From Christensenella sp. UBA6880 (lineage in GTDB: Bacteria; Bacillota; Clostridia; Christensenellales; CAG-917), in NCBI GenBank assembly GCA_002449145.1, contig DKCG01000017.1, forward strand, positions 43,454 to 67,337: a stretch of DNA of 23,884 nucleotides. The letters run 5' to 3'. A model generated the notes under the pieces. The model did not search any database and was not told the origin of the DNA. It saw only the letters and a program-made list of their open reading frames with translations. The stretch's first letter is position 1, and every line of letters starts with the position of its first letter. The position numbers were made by a program, and so were the translations under genes. Shown here piece after piece: positions 15,901 through 22,071 of the stretch.

Positions 15901-16062
15901 GTCGTAGGCTACAAGGCGGAAGGCGTTGCTCTCAAAGTGTTCGAGAAAGCGGACTTCCTTTCCGACGTACTTGCGGACGGAATCTCGACGACAATCGACG
16001 GTTTTGCAAAAGACTGCGACATCAACGGCGACAACGTTACAATTTCGGTGAAGAAAATCTGA
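12952..16062 (+). CDS. ileS: Isoleucyl-tRNA synthetase, large eukaryote-like (type 2) form
   Basis: This class I synthetase charges tRNA-Ile with isoleucine and edits valine. It has 1036 residues. The first signature is PHIGH (residues 55-58), inside SFYDGPPTANGKPHIGHIL. The KMSKH loop (592-596) replaces KMSKS. Connective-domain Cys pairs are CPRC near residue 182, then CNKC and CECGG in the middle, which may bind zinc. An editing domain with TTPWTLPSN and GTGIVHIAPAFGEDD is present, followed by a long C-terminal anticodon-binding region. The FYDGPPxANGxPHIGH and WDTHGLPVE context and the length resemble IleS2 and eukaryotic enzymes, a type often associated with low mupirocin sensitivity; resistance itself is not shown. 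The start is set by AGAGG. The stop overlaps the next gene's ATG by one base (TGATG). Confidence 0.97.
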   Translation: MYKPVETNLNFVDREKEVLDFWKQENIFEKSVKKNEGNPEFSFYDGPPTANGKPHIGHILTRVMKDIIPRYKTMKGYHVLRKAGWDTHGLPVELEVEKQLGIDGKQEIEKYGIEPFIKKCKESVWKYTDEWQKMSDRIGYWADMKNPYVTYDNNYIESVWWAIKQMADKGLIYKGYKIVPYCPRCGTALSSHEVAQGYKDVEETSVFVKFKVKGEENTYFLAWTTTPWTLPSNVALCMNAKEDYTKIKVGDEFLILADALIPSIFKDEAEYVKVDTKKGSDYEYVEYEPLFDYDTGAKEKAYYVTNDSYVTLTDGTGIVHIAPAFGEDDSKVGKKYNLPFVQMVDDRGRFKDAVYDFKGLFCKDADKYIIEKLKGENKLFRTLRFTHSYPFCWRCDTPLLYYARSSWFVKMTAVKEQLLASNDSVNWMPETIKNGRMGNFLENVIDWGISRERYWGTPLPIWVCNKCGKVHVIGSREELREKAHLDHDVELHRPYIDEVKWECECGGEMVRTPEVLDCWFDSGSMPFAQWHYPFENKEIFKKVFPADFISEAVDQTRGWFYTLLAVSTVLFGRAPFKNCIVLGHVNDKDGVKMSKHKGNVVDPWTVLDKQGADATRWYFYTTSAPWLPSRFHADAVSESQRKFMGTLWNTYAFFVLYAEIDKFNPAEHNLEDQKLTIMDRWILSCLNSLIKTVDEGLNQYKITETSRAIAEFVDNLSNWYVRRSRERFWGSEMSKSKEAAYTTLYTVLSTLSKILAPYTPFMAESMYRNLVCNFYADAPESVHLCSFPVADEKYIDKELENGMADVLKLVVLGRAARNASNLKNRQPLSKLFYNGRYELSNDLKELVENELNVKSVEVSGDNNVFVSYDLKPQLRTLGPKYGSLLGKIREVLQARANEIVSAIKSHGLFRADVEGREVELSKDDLLISMKNKEGYSSESDGETTVVLDTQLTDELIFEGAEREIVSKIQTMRKEAGFEVTDHIVVGYKAEGVALKVFEKADFLSDVLADGISTTIDGFAKDCDINGDNVTISVKKI

Positions 16063-16922
16063 TGAAAATTGCACCCGACTGGAAAGATTACAAGGTTATC
16101 GCCACTGGCGACGGCGAAAAACTCGAAAAGTGGGGGAATATCACGCTTTTGCGCCCCGACCCGCAAGTAATATGGCACGCAAAAACGCCGCTTGCGAGTT
16201 ACAAGGACGTGGACGCCGTGTACGAACGCTCTCGCACGGGCGGTGGTATGTGGAAATTCAAGCGAAACGTACCGTCCGAGTTTACGCTTTCGTGGCGCGA
16301 TTTGACCTTTTCGCTTAAACTTATGGGGTTTAAGCATACGGGACTTTTCCCCGAACAAGCGGTCAACTGGGACAGAATGATGAAACTCATTTCCGAATCG
16401 GGACGCGAAATATCCGTGCTTAACCTTTTCGGATACACGGGCGCGGCATCCGTCGCTTGCTTGAAAGCGGGCGCAAAGGTATGCCACGTCGACAGCGCGA
16501 AGGCAATGGTCGAACGCGCGGGTGAAAACGTGCGTTTGAGCGGTCTGGACAATTCGGGAATGAGATATATCATAGACGATTGCTTCAAATTCTGCCAAAG
16601 GGAAATCCGCAGAGGAAGAAAGTATGACGCAATCATTCTCGACCCGCCGAGTTTCGGCAGAGGTCCGAACGGTGAAAAGTGGAAGATAGAGGAAGGCATA
16701 TCCGAACTTTGCGAACTCGTTGCGAGTTTGCTCTCGGACGACCCGCTGTTCGTTTGCCTCAATTCCTACACGACGGGATTGCAACCGACGGTTATGGCAA
16801 ATATCTTGAAACTCACCTTGCCGAGCAACGCGCAAATCGACGCGGACGAAATCGGACTTGCAACCGAAGAAGGACTCGTTTTGCCACAAGGCTGCACGGC
16901 GTTTGCGACGTTCGCAAAATAA
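16062..16922 (+). CDS. Class I SAM-dependent methyltransferase (RlmI-like, no PUA domain)
   Basis: This 286-residue protein has the Rossmann-fold SAM site NLFGYTGAASVACLKAGA (from residue 121) with the acidic CHVDSAKAMVE next strand, and the LDPPSFGRGP motif (about 193-202) found in the COG1092 rRNA cytosine methyltransferase group (RlmI/RlmK). The first 115 residues form a small beta-rich domain (WGNITLLRPDPQVIW and so on) in place of the N-terminal PUA domain of RlmI. It probably methylates rRNA or another nucleic acid; the target base cannot be told from sequence. Its ATG overlaps the ileS stop codon by one base, so translation is coupled to IleRS synthesis. Confidence 0.85.
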   Translation: MKIAPDWKDYKVIATGDGEKLEKWGNITLLRPDPQVIWHAKTPLASYKDVDAVYERSRTGGGMWKFKRNVPSEFTLSWRDLTFSLKLMGFKHTGLFPEQAVNWDRMMKLISESGREISVLNLFGYTGAASVACLKAGAKVCHVDSAKAMVERAGENVRLSGLDNSGMRYIIDDCFKFCQREIRRGRKYDAIILDPPSFGRGPNGEKWKIEEGISELCELVASLLSDDPLFVCLNSYTTGLQPTVMANILKLTLPSNAQIDADEIGLATEEGLVLPQGCTAFATFAK

Positions 16923-17010
16923 AAAATACCGTTAGATACTCGATTTTTGACGATATATTTATATAATATCCGCCGAAATCGCAACTACGAAATACAATCG
17001 AAAAACGACA

Positions 17011-17016
17011 TATAGG
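17011..17016 (+). promoter_or_regulatory. Ribosome binding site of the RluA-type gene
   Basis: ATAGGA precedes the ATG at 17025 by 8 nt. A TATAAT (16962-16967) lies in the 102-bp gap after the methyltransferase gene but has no convincing -35 box at the right distance, so separate transcription of this gene is uncertain. Confidence 0.5.
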
Positions 17017-17024
17017 ACTCAATT

Positions 17025-17741
17025 ATGACTTATCAAGACCTCAAAATCGTATACGAGGACAATCACATTTTGGTTGTCGTCAAGCCTTACGACGTTCCCG
17101 TGCAAGCGGACGAGAGCGGCGACGCGGATATGCTCACTATGCTCAAACAGTACCTCGTTGAAAAGTACAACAAACCCGGTGATGCATATCTCGGACTCGT
17201 TCACAGACTCGACAGACCCACGGGCGGCGTTATGGTGTTTGCCAAAACCTCGAAAGCCGCATCGAGACTTTGCGAAGCTATCCGTGACGGCGGTGTGGAA
17301 AAGAGATATTTGGCAATCGTGGAAGGTGCGCCGAGATACAGCGCGGACAAACTCACTTGCTATCTCAAAAAATTCCCCGATACGAACACGGTCAAAGTCG
17401 TGCCCGCACTTTCGGAAGGCGCAAAATACGCCGAACTCGACTACAAGGTTTTGAGCAAAAAGACGGACGTAAGTTTGCTTATGGTCAACCTCGTCACGGG
17501 GCGAGGACATCAAATCAGAGTTCAACTCGCAAATATGGGCAACCCGATTGTCGGCGACAAGAGATATGGCAACGGCTCGCAAACGAGATTCCCGCTTTGC
17601 CTTTGGGCAACCGAACTTCGCTTTGCGCACCCCGTAAGCGGCAAAGAAATGGTGTTCAGGGTCTATCCGCCCGAAGTTGCGCCGTGGACTTTGTTCGATA
17701 TGGACGCATTTTTGAACATAACGATCAAAAACTGCTATTGA
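17025..17741 (+). CDS. RluA-family pseudouridine synthase
   Basis: This 238-residue enzyme isomerises specific uridines in rRNA or tRNA to pseudouridine. The catalytic motif is VHRLDRPTGGVMVFAK (from residue 59), with the active Asp at about residue 63; most relatives have HRLDxxTSG, and here Gly replaces Ser. The other landmarks are TGRGHQIRVQLANMGNPIVGDKRYG and LWATELRFAHPVSG near the C terminus. There is no S4 RNA-binding domain at the N terminus, so it is the short form rather than RluD-like. Its position after ileS and an RNA methyltransferase gene suggests a translation and RNA-modification cluster. A terminator follows at 17764-17789. Confidence 0.92.
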   Translation: MTYQDLKIVYEDNHILVVVKPYDVPVQADESGDADMLTMLKQYLVEKYNKPGDAYLGLVHRLDRPTGGVMVFAKTSKAASRLCEAIRDGGVEKRYLAIVEGAPRYSADKLTCYLKKFPDTNTVKVVPALSEGAKYAELDYKVLSKKTDVSLLMVNLVTGRGHQIRVQLANMGNPIVGDKRYGNGSQTRFPLCLWATELRFAHPVSGKEMVFRVYPPEVAPWTLFDMDAFLNITIKNCY

Positions 17742-17763
17742 TTGTAACCAAATAAAACAGCAA

Positions 17764-17789
17764 AAAACGCCGTCGATTGACGGCGTTTT
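17764..17789 (+). terminator. Terminator after the RluA-type gene
   Basis: AAAACGCCGTC and GACGGCGTTTT form an 11-bp stem around GATT, followed by TGCATAATTTTTTTT on the plus strand. Confidence 0.9.
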
Positions 17790-17837
17790 GCATAATTTTT
17801 TTTGTTCGATAATTTTGTTTTGACAACTATAATTTAA

Positions 17838-17875
17838 TAACGCGGTTTAGTAACGCGATTTGTAACGTAGTTTTG
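17838..17875. repeat. Three short direct repeats of about 13 bp
   Basis: TAACGCGGTTTAG (17838-17850), TAACGCGATTTG (17851-17862) and TAACGTAGTTTTG (17863-17875) follow one another without gaps. The surrounding 17790-18092 is AT-rich, has no credible gene, and lies downstream of genes on both strands. Confidence 0.5.
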
Positions 17876-18092
17876 TAAATTCGTTTGATAATTTTATTCG
17901 TTGATTCAGGTTTGATTTGCTGTTGCCGTTTATCCTTTTTTGCAAAAATTTCGAATTGCCAAATTGTTGAAAAGCAAACGAAAACTTCTGTATTGCGCAA
18001 AAACGGGTGATTTTTTCGCTCTTTTTTCGATTTTTGCAACGTCAAACAGCCGACGCGAGTCGGTTCACCGTTTTTTCAAATGTAGTGGGGTT

Positions 18093-18581
18093 TTACATAT
18101 TTTTTGCGACGAAGTATTTGTCGTTTTGAAGTCGCTTGTATATTGACGAGATGTATTTGTCGTTTGCAAAATCCTTTTGCAGCGCGCTTTCGTCGTAGCC
18201 GAGAGAGGATAGGTTCTTTGCAAACTCTGCTTCTGCGTTTTCGAGCCGTCTGAACGTCGTGCGCATTGCGATGTTGTGTGCTTTAGAGATTTCCTCGAAC
18301 GTCAGTTTGTGGAACATTCTGTCCGCAAGTATCTCGCGCGATTTGTCTTTCATTTTGTTGAGCGACTCGTTGATGAGGTATCGCAGGTTGACGATTTTGC
18401 GCTTTTCGTCGGTCAGGGCGATAATTTCACTTATTAGTTGCTCGTTGCTTACACCAATTTTGAGGTGTTTGCTTTGAAAACTCGATTTTACTCGACTTTC
18501 GATGCCGAAGTTTAGTTCTTTTACGATTTTAGGTAAAAGGACATAAGCAACAAGCACCGTGTTGCTCCAATTTTTTTTCAT
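18093..18581 (-). CDS. Sigma-70 region 4-like helix-turn-helix protein of unknown role
   Basis: This 162-residue protein has one recognisable part. Residues about 77-120 (DKSREILADRMFHKLTFEEISKAHNIAMRTTFRRLENAEAEF) match the pattern of sigma factor region 4, which contacts the -35 box: REIL, then LTFEEIS, then a recognition helix. No region 2 (the -10 binding, melting domain) is visible in the preceding 75 residues, so it is unlikely to be a complete sigma factor. It could be a transcriptional regulator or one half of a split sigma system. A strong GGAGGG site precedes the ATG. A candidate promoter (TTGACT, 18-bp spacer, TATTGT) lies at 18626-18655 on the minus strand. It lies downstream of ylbJ in the same direction. 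Confidence 0.65.
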   Translation of the reverse strand: MKKNWSNTVLVAYVLLPKIVKELNFGIESRVKSSFQSKHLKIGVSNEQLISEIIALTDEKRKIVNLRYLINESLNKMKDKSREILADRMFHKLTFEEISKAHNIAMRTTFRRLENAEAEFAKNLSSLGYDESALQKDFANDKYISSIYKRLQNDKYFVAKNM

Positions 18582-18625
18582 TGTTTTCCCTCCGAAATTG
18601 TTGGAAATATGAATCCCTGTTGGCT

Positions 18626-18655
18626 ACACAATACATAAGGAAAACGCAAAAAGTC
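18626..18655 (-). promoter_or_regulatory. Candidate promoter of the sigma-region-4-like gene
   Basis: On the minus strand, TTGACT and TATTGT are separated by 18 bp, ahead of the GGAGGG ribosome binding site. The leader would be about 40 nt long. Confidence 0.5.
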
Positions 18656-18705
18656 AATATTTTATGTCACTTTTTTGCGAATTTTATCCGAAAAATTTTT
18701 CTTTT

Positions 18706-19668
18706 TTACAGTATGAATCCCAAAAGGAACGCAAAAACCATACTTAGGGCGCATTGCGAGCCTTTTTTGAGGATTAATTCCCAAAAGCCGACGCCACATT
18801 TTGAAAGAAAAGTGTAGTTTTGCAAAGTTATGGACAATCCGCCGAGCGAAACCGCGCCCGTGCATAGCGTAACGCCAAGTTGCAAGTTTTGGCATTTCGA
18901 ACACTCGATACTTGCCCTCGTCATTTCGATGAGTGAATATATTGCGGACAATACGGGTTCGCTTGCGCCTTGAAGATGCGAAAGTGCGTCACGGATTCCG
19001 ACGAATTCGAGAGTGTCGACAAGCATTCCGCATATGACGATATAACCGCCGACGTACAGCATATTTATAGTCGCTTTGGATATTGCGCGCGAAAGAAGTC
19101 CGTCAACGTCACTCGGCGATGAAAAAGCGGAAACGATGTGGTCGTCGTCCTTCTTTTTGCGATATATCAAACCGTTTAAGATTGCGCCCATATAGTGCGC
19201 GACGAGTACGATAAGTCCGACTTTTTGATTTGCGAAAATCGCGCCGCCTATCGTGCCTATCATAAAAACAGGACCAGACGTCGAGCAGAACGAACACACG
19301 CATTTTGCGTCTTTTTGCGAGATTGCGCCCGCGCTGTACAACTCGTAAATGGTGCTTGCTCCGACGGGGTAGCCGCACAGCATACTCAAAAACAAAACGT
19401 ACGCGCTTTCTTTTGGGGCGTTGTACATAAGTTTAACACTTTTTGCGCCCGCTTTTGAAATCGTGCTGACTGCGCCCATATACGTCAAAAGCAAAGAGCA
19501 AAAATAGAAAGGAAACAAAGAGGGAAGCACGCTCGAGGCAAACAAACTCAAACCTCGCCTTGCGGAATCGAGGTAATAGTCGGGTTTTGCGAGCATAAAC
19601 GCCATAAAAGCGGTTACGGCAATGCAGGCAAAAACTTTCGGAATCTGCGCTTTTTTGAGTTTGTGCAT
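18706..19668 (-). CDS. ylbJ: YlbJ-family sporulation integral membrane protein
   Basis: This 320-residue protein has about eight hydrophobic segments. Family landmarks are GLSLFASSVLPSLFPFYFCS near residue 40, LSMLCGYPVGASTIYELY near 95, and CSFCSTSGPVFMIGTIGGAIF near 125. YlbJ is a nucleoside-recognition (Gate)-like membrane protein needed for normal spore formation in B. subtilis, where it is made under sigma-E in the mother cell; its substrate is unknown. It lies next to tmcAL (ylbM) as in Bacillus, which supports the call. The ATG at 19668 has no Shine-Dalgarno, and a possible sigma-E promoter ends five bases before it. Confidence 0.88.
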   Translation of the reverse strand: MHKLKKAQIPKVFACIAVTAFMAFMLAKPDYYLDSARRGLSLFASSVLPSLFPFYFCSLLLTYMGAVSTISKAGAKSVKLMYNAPKESAYVLFLSMLCGYPVGASTIYELYSAGAISQKDAKCVCSFCSTSGPVFMIGTIGGAIFANQKVGLIVLVAHYMGAILNGLIYRKKKDDDHIVSAFSSPSDVDGLLSRAISKATINMLYVGGYIVICGMLVDTLEFVGIRDALSHLQGASEPVLSAIYSLIEMTRASIECSKCQNLQLGVTLCTGAVSLGGLSITLQNYTFLSKCGVGFWELILKKGSQCALSMVFAFLLGFIL

Positions 19669-19673
19669 ACAAA

Positions 19674-19702
19674 ATCATATTCTTTTGAAAAGCAAAATAT
19701 TG
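19674..19702 (-). promoter_or_regulatory. Possible sigma-E promoter of ylbJ
   Basis: On the minus strand, CAATATT (19696-19702) resembles the sigma-E -35 (KMATATT) and AATATGAT (19674-19681) is a weaker match to CATACAHT, with a 14-bp spacer. Transcription would start at or near the ATG. Known sigma-E control of ylbJ in Bacillus makes this plausible. Confidence 0.3.
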
Positions 19703-19742
19703 CCTTGCAAACGATGTTTTACAAACTAAAATGTTTAACAAT

Positions 19743-19766
19743 AAAAAATCGTGCCGTGGGGCACGA
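19743..19766 (-). terminator. Terminator of tmcAL
   Basis: TCGTGCC (19749-19755) pairs with GGCACGA (19760-19766), and on the minus strand the hairpin is followed by six T (19743-19748). It is also the last member of the five-hairpin array. Confidence 0.85.
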
Positions 19767-19852
19767 CGATATTGCACTATGTGCAGTTATATTTGCGCTA
19801 TGCGCAATTTATATTGTCCTTTCGGATAACGATATTGCGGCAAAGCCGCAGT
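19749..19852 (-). repeat. Array of five small hairpins at 21-nt spacing
   Basis: Five hairpins follow one another with centres at about 19757.5, 19779, 19800, 19821.5 and 19843. Their stems are TCGTGCC/GGCACGA, ATTGCAC/GTGCAGT, TTGCGC/GCGCAA, TTGTCC/GGATAA and ATTGCGGC/GCCGCAGT. Loops are 3-4 nt (TAT twice, AAA, TTTC, GTGG). The linkers are alike (ATATTG before most stems, CAGTTA or CAATTT after). The array fills the 193-bp gap between tmcAL and ylbJ and ends, reading the minus strand, in the tmcAL terminator. Confidence 0.8.
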
Positions 19853-19861
19853 TAAGGAATA

Positions 19862-20956
19862 TTAAATACATAATTTTTGAATCTTTGCGGCTTTTTCGTC
19901 GAGGTCGACGAGGGGGCAAACGGGACAATCTTTTTCGCAATCGCTGTGCTTGAAGAAGAAATAGCCGTCCGATTGTGCCAAAAGCGCAAACAACGCTTTC
20001 TTTTTTGAGGGTTTGAACGCCAAAGCGGTGCAATAGGGCGGTTGCTCGTTGGCAAGATCAATCAAGTCTTTGGTAAGACCCAAAGTCGCGCTTGCGGCGA
20101 TTCGCTTTATGGTCGAGCGGGTGTAGCGTTTGCTCGTAAGTCCCAAAAACTCGTCCATATTGTTGAACGAAGATTGAGAAATGCGATTTTCCATACCCTC
20201 GCTGATATTTGCGATTTCTTTGAGTTGAGCGGCGCTCATCGCTTTCATGGCGTACGTTGAAATGACGTTGTATTTGTCGATATTTGCGTGCGTCGAAAGG
20301 TCGACGAACGGCGGAACGAAAGGCGAAACGTCTGCGTTTTGTGTGATTAGATTGCGGATTTTCGTTGACGACATAAATTTTTTGTCGTCGTCGGGCTTGC
20401 GCTCGACAGAGTGGTATTGAACTTTGCCGCCGTACGCCGCGCCCGCTTTCATATACTCTACGGCAAGAATGTTGTTGGGGGATTTAAGCATATTCGACAC
20501 GTCGGGGCGGATTTTGTCGAGAGCGAGAGTTCTCGATTTTGCGACGGAATAACCTTCGCTCAAATAGCCTTTGAGAAGATTGGACACGTCTTTGGACTCG
20601 CTTCTCATAAACTCTGCCGCCATATTCAAATCCTCGATTTCGTCGCTTTCCGTGCCGAACGAGAGGGTGTATTCGCCGAGCATAGACAGTGTTTTGAGCG
20701 CGCCTTCGGCAAATCCTTTTGCGGTCGAGAGAGAATACACTGTGGGAAGTTCGAGCACCAAATCCGCGCCTGCCTGAATCGCCCAGTTAGCGCGGGTGTA
20801 GCGGTCGGCTATGCATAAATCGCCGTGTTGCGTGAACGACGAACTCATAACGACGACGAGTGCGTCCGCGCTCGTTTCGCGCTTTGCCTTTTTAAGTTGT
20901 TTGAGATGTCCGTTGTGAAACGGGTTATATTCTGCGATTACGGCGGTTATTTTCAA
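19862..20956 (-). CDS. tmcAL: tRNA(Met) cytidine acetate ligase (TmcAL/YlbM family)
   Basis: TmcAL makes N4-acetylcytidine at the wobble position of elongator tRNA-Met using ATP and free acetate. The 364-residue protein begins MKITAVIAEYNPFHNGHLKQL, the family's nucleotidyltransferase-like HxGH site (HNGH at residues 14-17), followed by VVVMSSSFTQHGDLCIADRYTRANWAIQAGADLVLELP, also characteristic. The start codon is TTG at 20956, supported by GAGG seven bases before it. The C terminus carries a CX3CX2C cluster (CEKDCPVC, Cys340/344/347) that I do not recall from the Bacillus protein. It is divergent from pta-ackA, with overlapping -10 boxes. The hairpin array and a terminator follow. Confidence 0.92.
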   Translation of the reverse strand: MKITAVIAEYNPFHNGHLKQLKKAKRETSADALVVVMSSSFTQHGDLCIADRYTRANWAIQAGADLVLELPTVYSLSTAKGFAEGALKTLSMLGEYTLSFGTESDEIEDLNMAAEFMRSESKDVSNLLKGYLSEGYSVAKSRTLALDKIRPDVSNMLKSPNNILAVEYMKAGAAYGGKVQYHSVERKPDDDKKFMSSTKIRNLITQNADVSPFVPPFVDLSTHANIDKYNVISTYAMKAMSAAQLKEIANISEGMENRISQSSFNNMDEFLGLTSKRYTRSTIKRIAASATLGLTKDLIDLANEQPPYCTALAFKPSKKKALFALLAQSDGYFFFKHSDCEKDCPVCPLVDLDEKAAKIQKLCI

Positions 20957-20973
20957 AATAAATCCTCATATTG

Positions 20974-21028
20974 TTGATTTTTGTCAGTTAATTATTTATA
21001 ATTATAACTAAAAATAAAACATTTGCAA
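20974..21028. promoter_or_regulatory. Divergent overlapping promoters of tmcAL and pta-ackA
   Basis: On the plus strand, TTGATT (20974-20979) and TATAAT (20997-21002) with a 17-bp spacer serve pta. On the minus strand, TTGCAA (21023-21028) and TATAAT (21001-21006) with a 16-bp spacer serve tmcAL. The two -10 boxes share two base pairs within TATAATTATA, so both promoters cannot be open at once. Confidence 0.7.
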
Positions 21029-21056
21029 TCAATGTGCAACATTTTAGGAGTTTTAT

Positions 21057-22058
21057 ATGACGCAATTTGTTGAAAACCTTATGAGCAGAGCAAGCAAACT
21101 CGCAAAAACGATCGCGCTTGCAGAGGGTACGGACGTGCGCGCGGCAAAAGCGGCTGAAATCCTCACGCAAAAGAACGTTTGCAAGGTTGTTCTCATCGGC
21201 AACGAGGACGAAATCAAAGCCAAATTCCCCGAAATCGACTTCACGGGCGTTTCTTTCGACGACCCCAAGACGAGCGAACACAGAGCCGAATACGCAAACA
21301 CTCTTTACGAACTTCGCAAAGCAAAGGGTATGACTGAAGAACAAGCCTTGAACATCGTTACGAACAACAATATGTTCTATGCTTGCGTTGCTCTCAAACG
21401 CGGCGACGTAGACGGAGTCGTCGGCGGCGCGGTGTTCAGTTCCGCAGACGTATCCAGAGCCGCGTTCCAAGTTATCAAAGCCGCACCCGGCATCAGTTCC
21501 GTGTCCAGTTGCTTCGTAATGGTTCCGCCCGAAGACTTCAAATATAAGAAATATCCTGCATACATCTTTTCGGATTGCGCGGTCATTCCGTATCCGACGA
21601 GCGATCAACTTTCCGACATCGTCGTTGCGGCGGCAGACAGCGCGAAGAAGATTTGCGAAATGGATCCCAAGATCGCAATGCTTTCCTTCTCGACGAAGGG
21701 CAGCGCGAACCACGAATCCGTCGAAAAAGTGCGCGTTGCGTATCAAAAGGTCAGAGAAGAACATCCCGAAATCGTCGTCGACGGCGAACTTCAACTCGAC
21801 GCTTCTTTGGTTGACAGCGTTGCAAAACAAAAAGCGCCCGGCAGCCCCGTCGCCGGTAAAGCGAACGTTCTCGTTTTCCCAAACCTCGACGCAGGCAACA
21901 TCGGCTACAAGATTGCTCAACGCTTCGGCAACTGCATGGCAATCGGACCCATTATGCAAGGTCTCGCCCTGCCCGTAAACGATTTGAGCAGAGGTTGCGT
22001 TGCAGAAGATATCGCGGCAGTTGCGGCAATCACCGCGCTTCAATCCGTAAAAGACTAA
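21057..22058 (+). CDS. pta: Phosphate acetyltransferase
   Basis: Pta converts acetyl-CoA and phosphate to acetyl phosphate in the cytoplasm, the first step of the acetate/ATP-yielding route. The 333-residue protein is the short single-domain form. Family landmarks are IALAEGTDVRAAKAAEIL near the N terminus, GGAVFSSADVSRAAFQVIKAAPGISSVSSCFVM (about residues 122-155), and the C-terminal GPIMQGLALPVNDLSRGC. AGGAG precedes the ATG. ackA starts 13 nt after the stop with its own GAGG site, so the two are one operon. Confidence 0.96.
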   Translation: MTQFVENLMSRASKLAKTIALAEGTDVRAAKAAEILTQKNVCKVVLIGNEDEIKAKFPEIDFTGVSFDDPKTSEHRAEYANTLYELRKAKGMTEEQALNIVTNNNMFYACVALKRGDVDGVVGGAVFSSADVSRAAFQVIKAAPGISSVSSCFVMVPPEDFKYKKYPAYIFSDCAVIPYPTSDQLSDIVVAAADSAKKICEMDPKIAMLSFSTKGSANHESVEKVRVAYQKVREEHPEIVVDGELQLDASLVDSVAKQKAPGSPVAGKANVLVFPNLDAGNIGYKIAQRFGNCMAIGPIMQGLALPVNDLSRGCVAEDIAAVAAITALQSVKD

Positions 22059-22071
22059 TAGAGGTAAAATT

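Noticed and set aside
17827..18045. A 72-codon reading frame on the minus strand after the sigma-like gene
   Set aside because: It has no ribosome binding site or recognisable domain and covers the short TAACG repeats. Composition looks like random AT-rich sequence.
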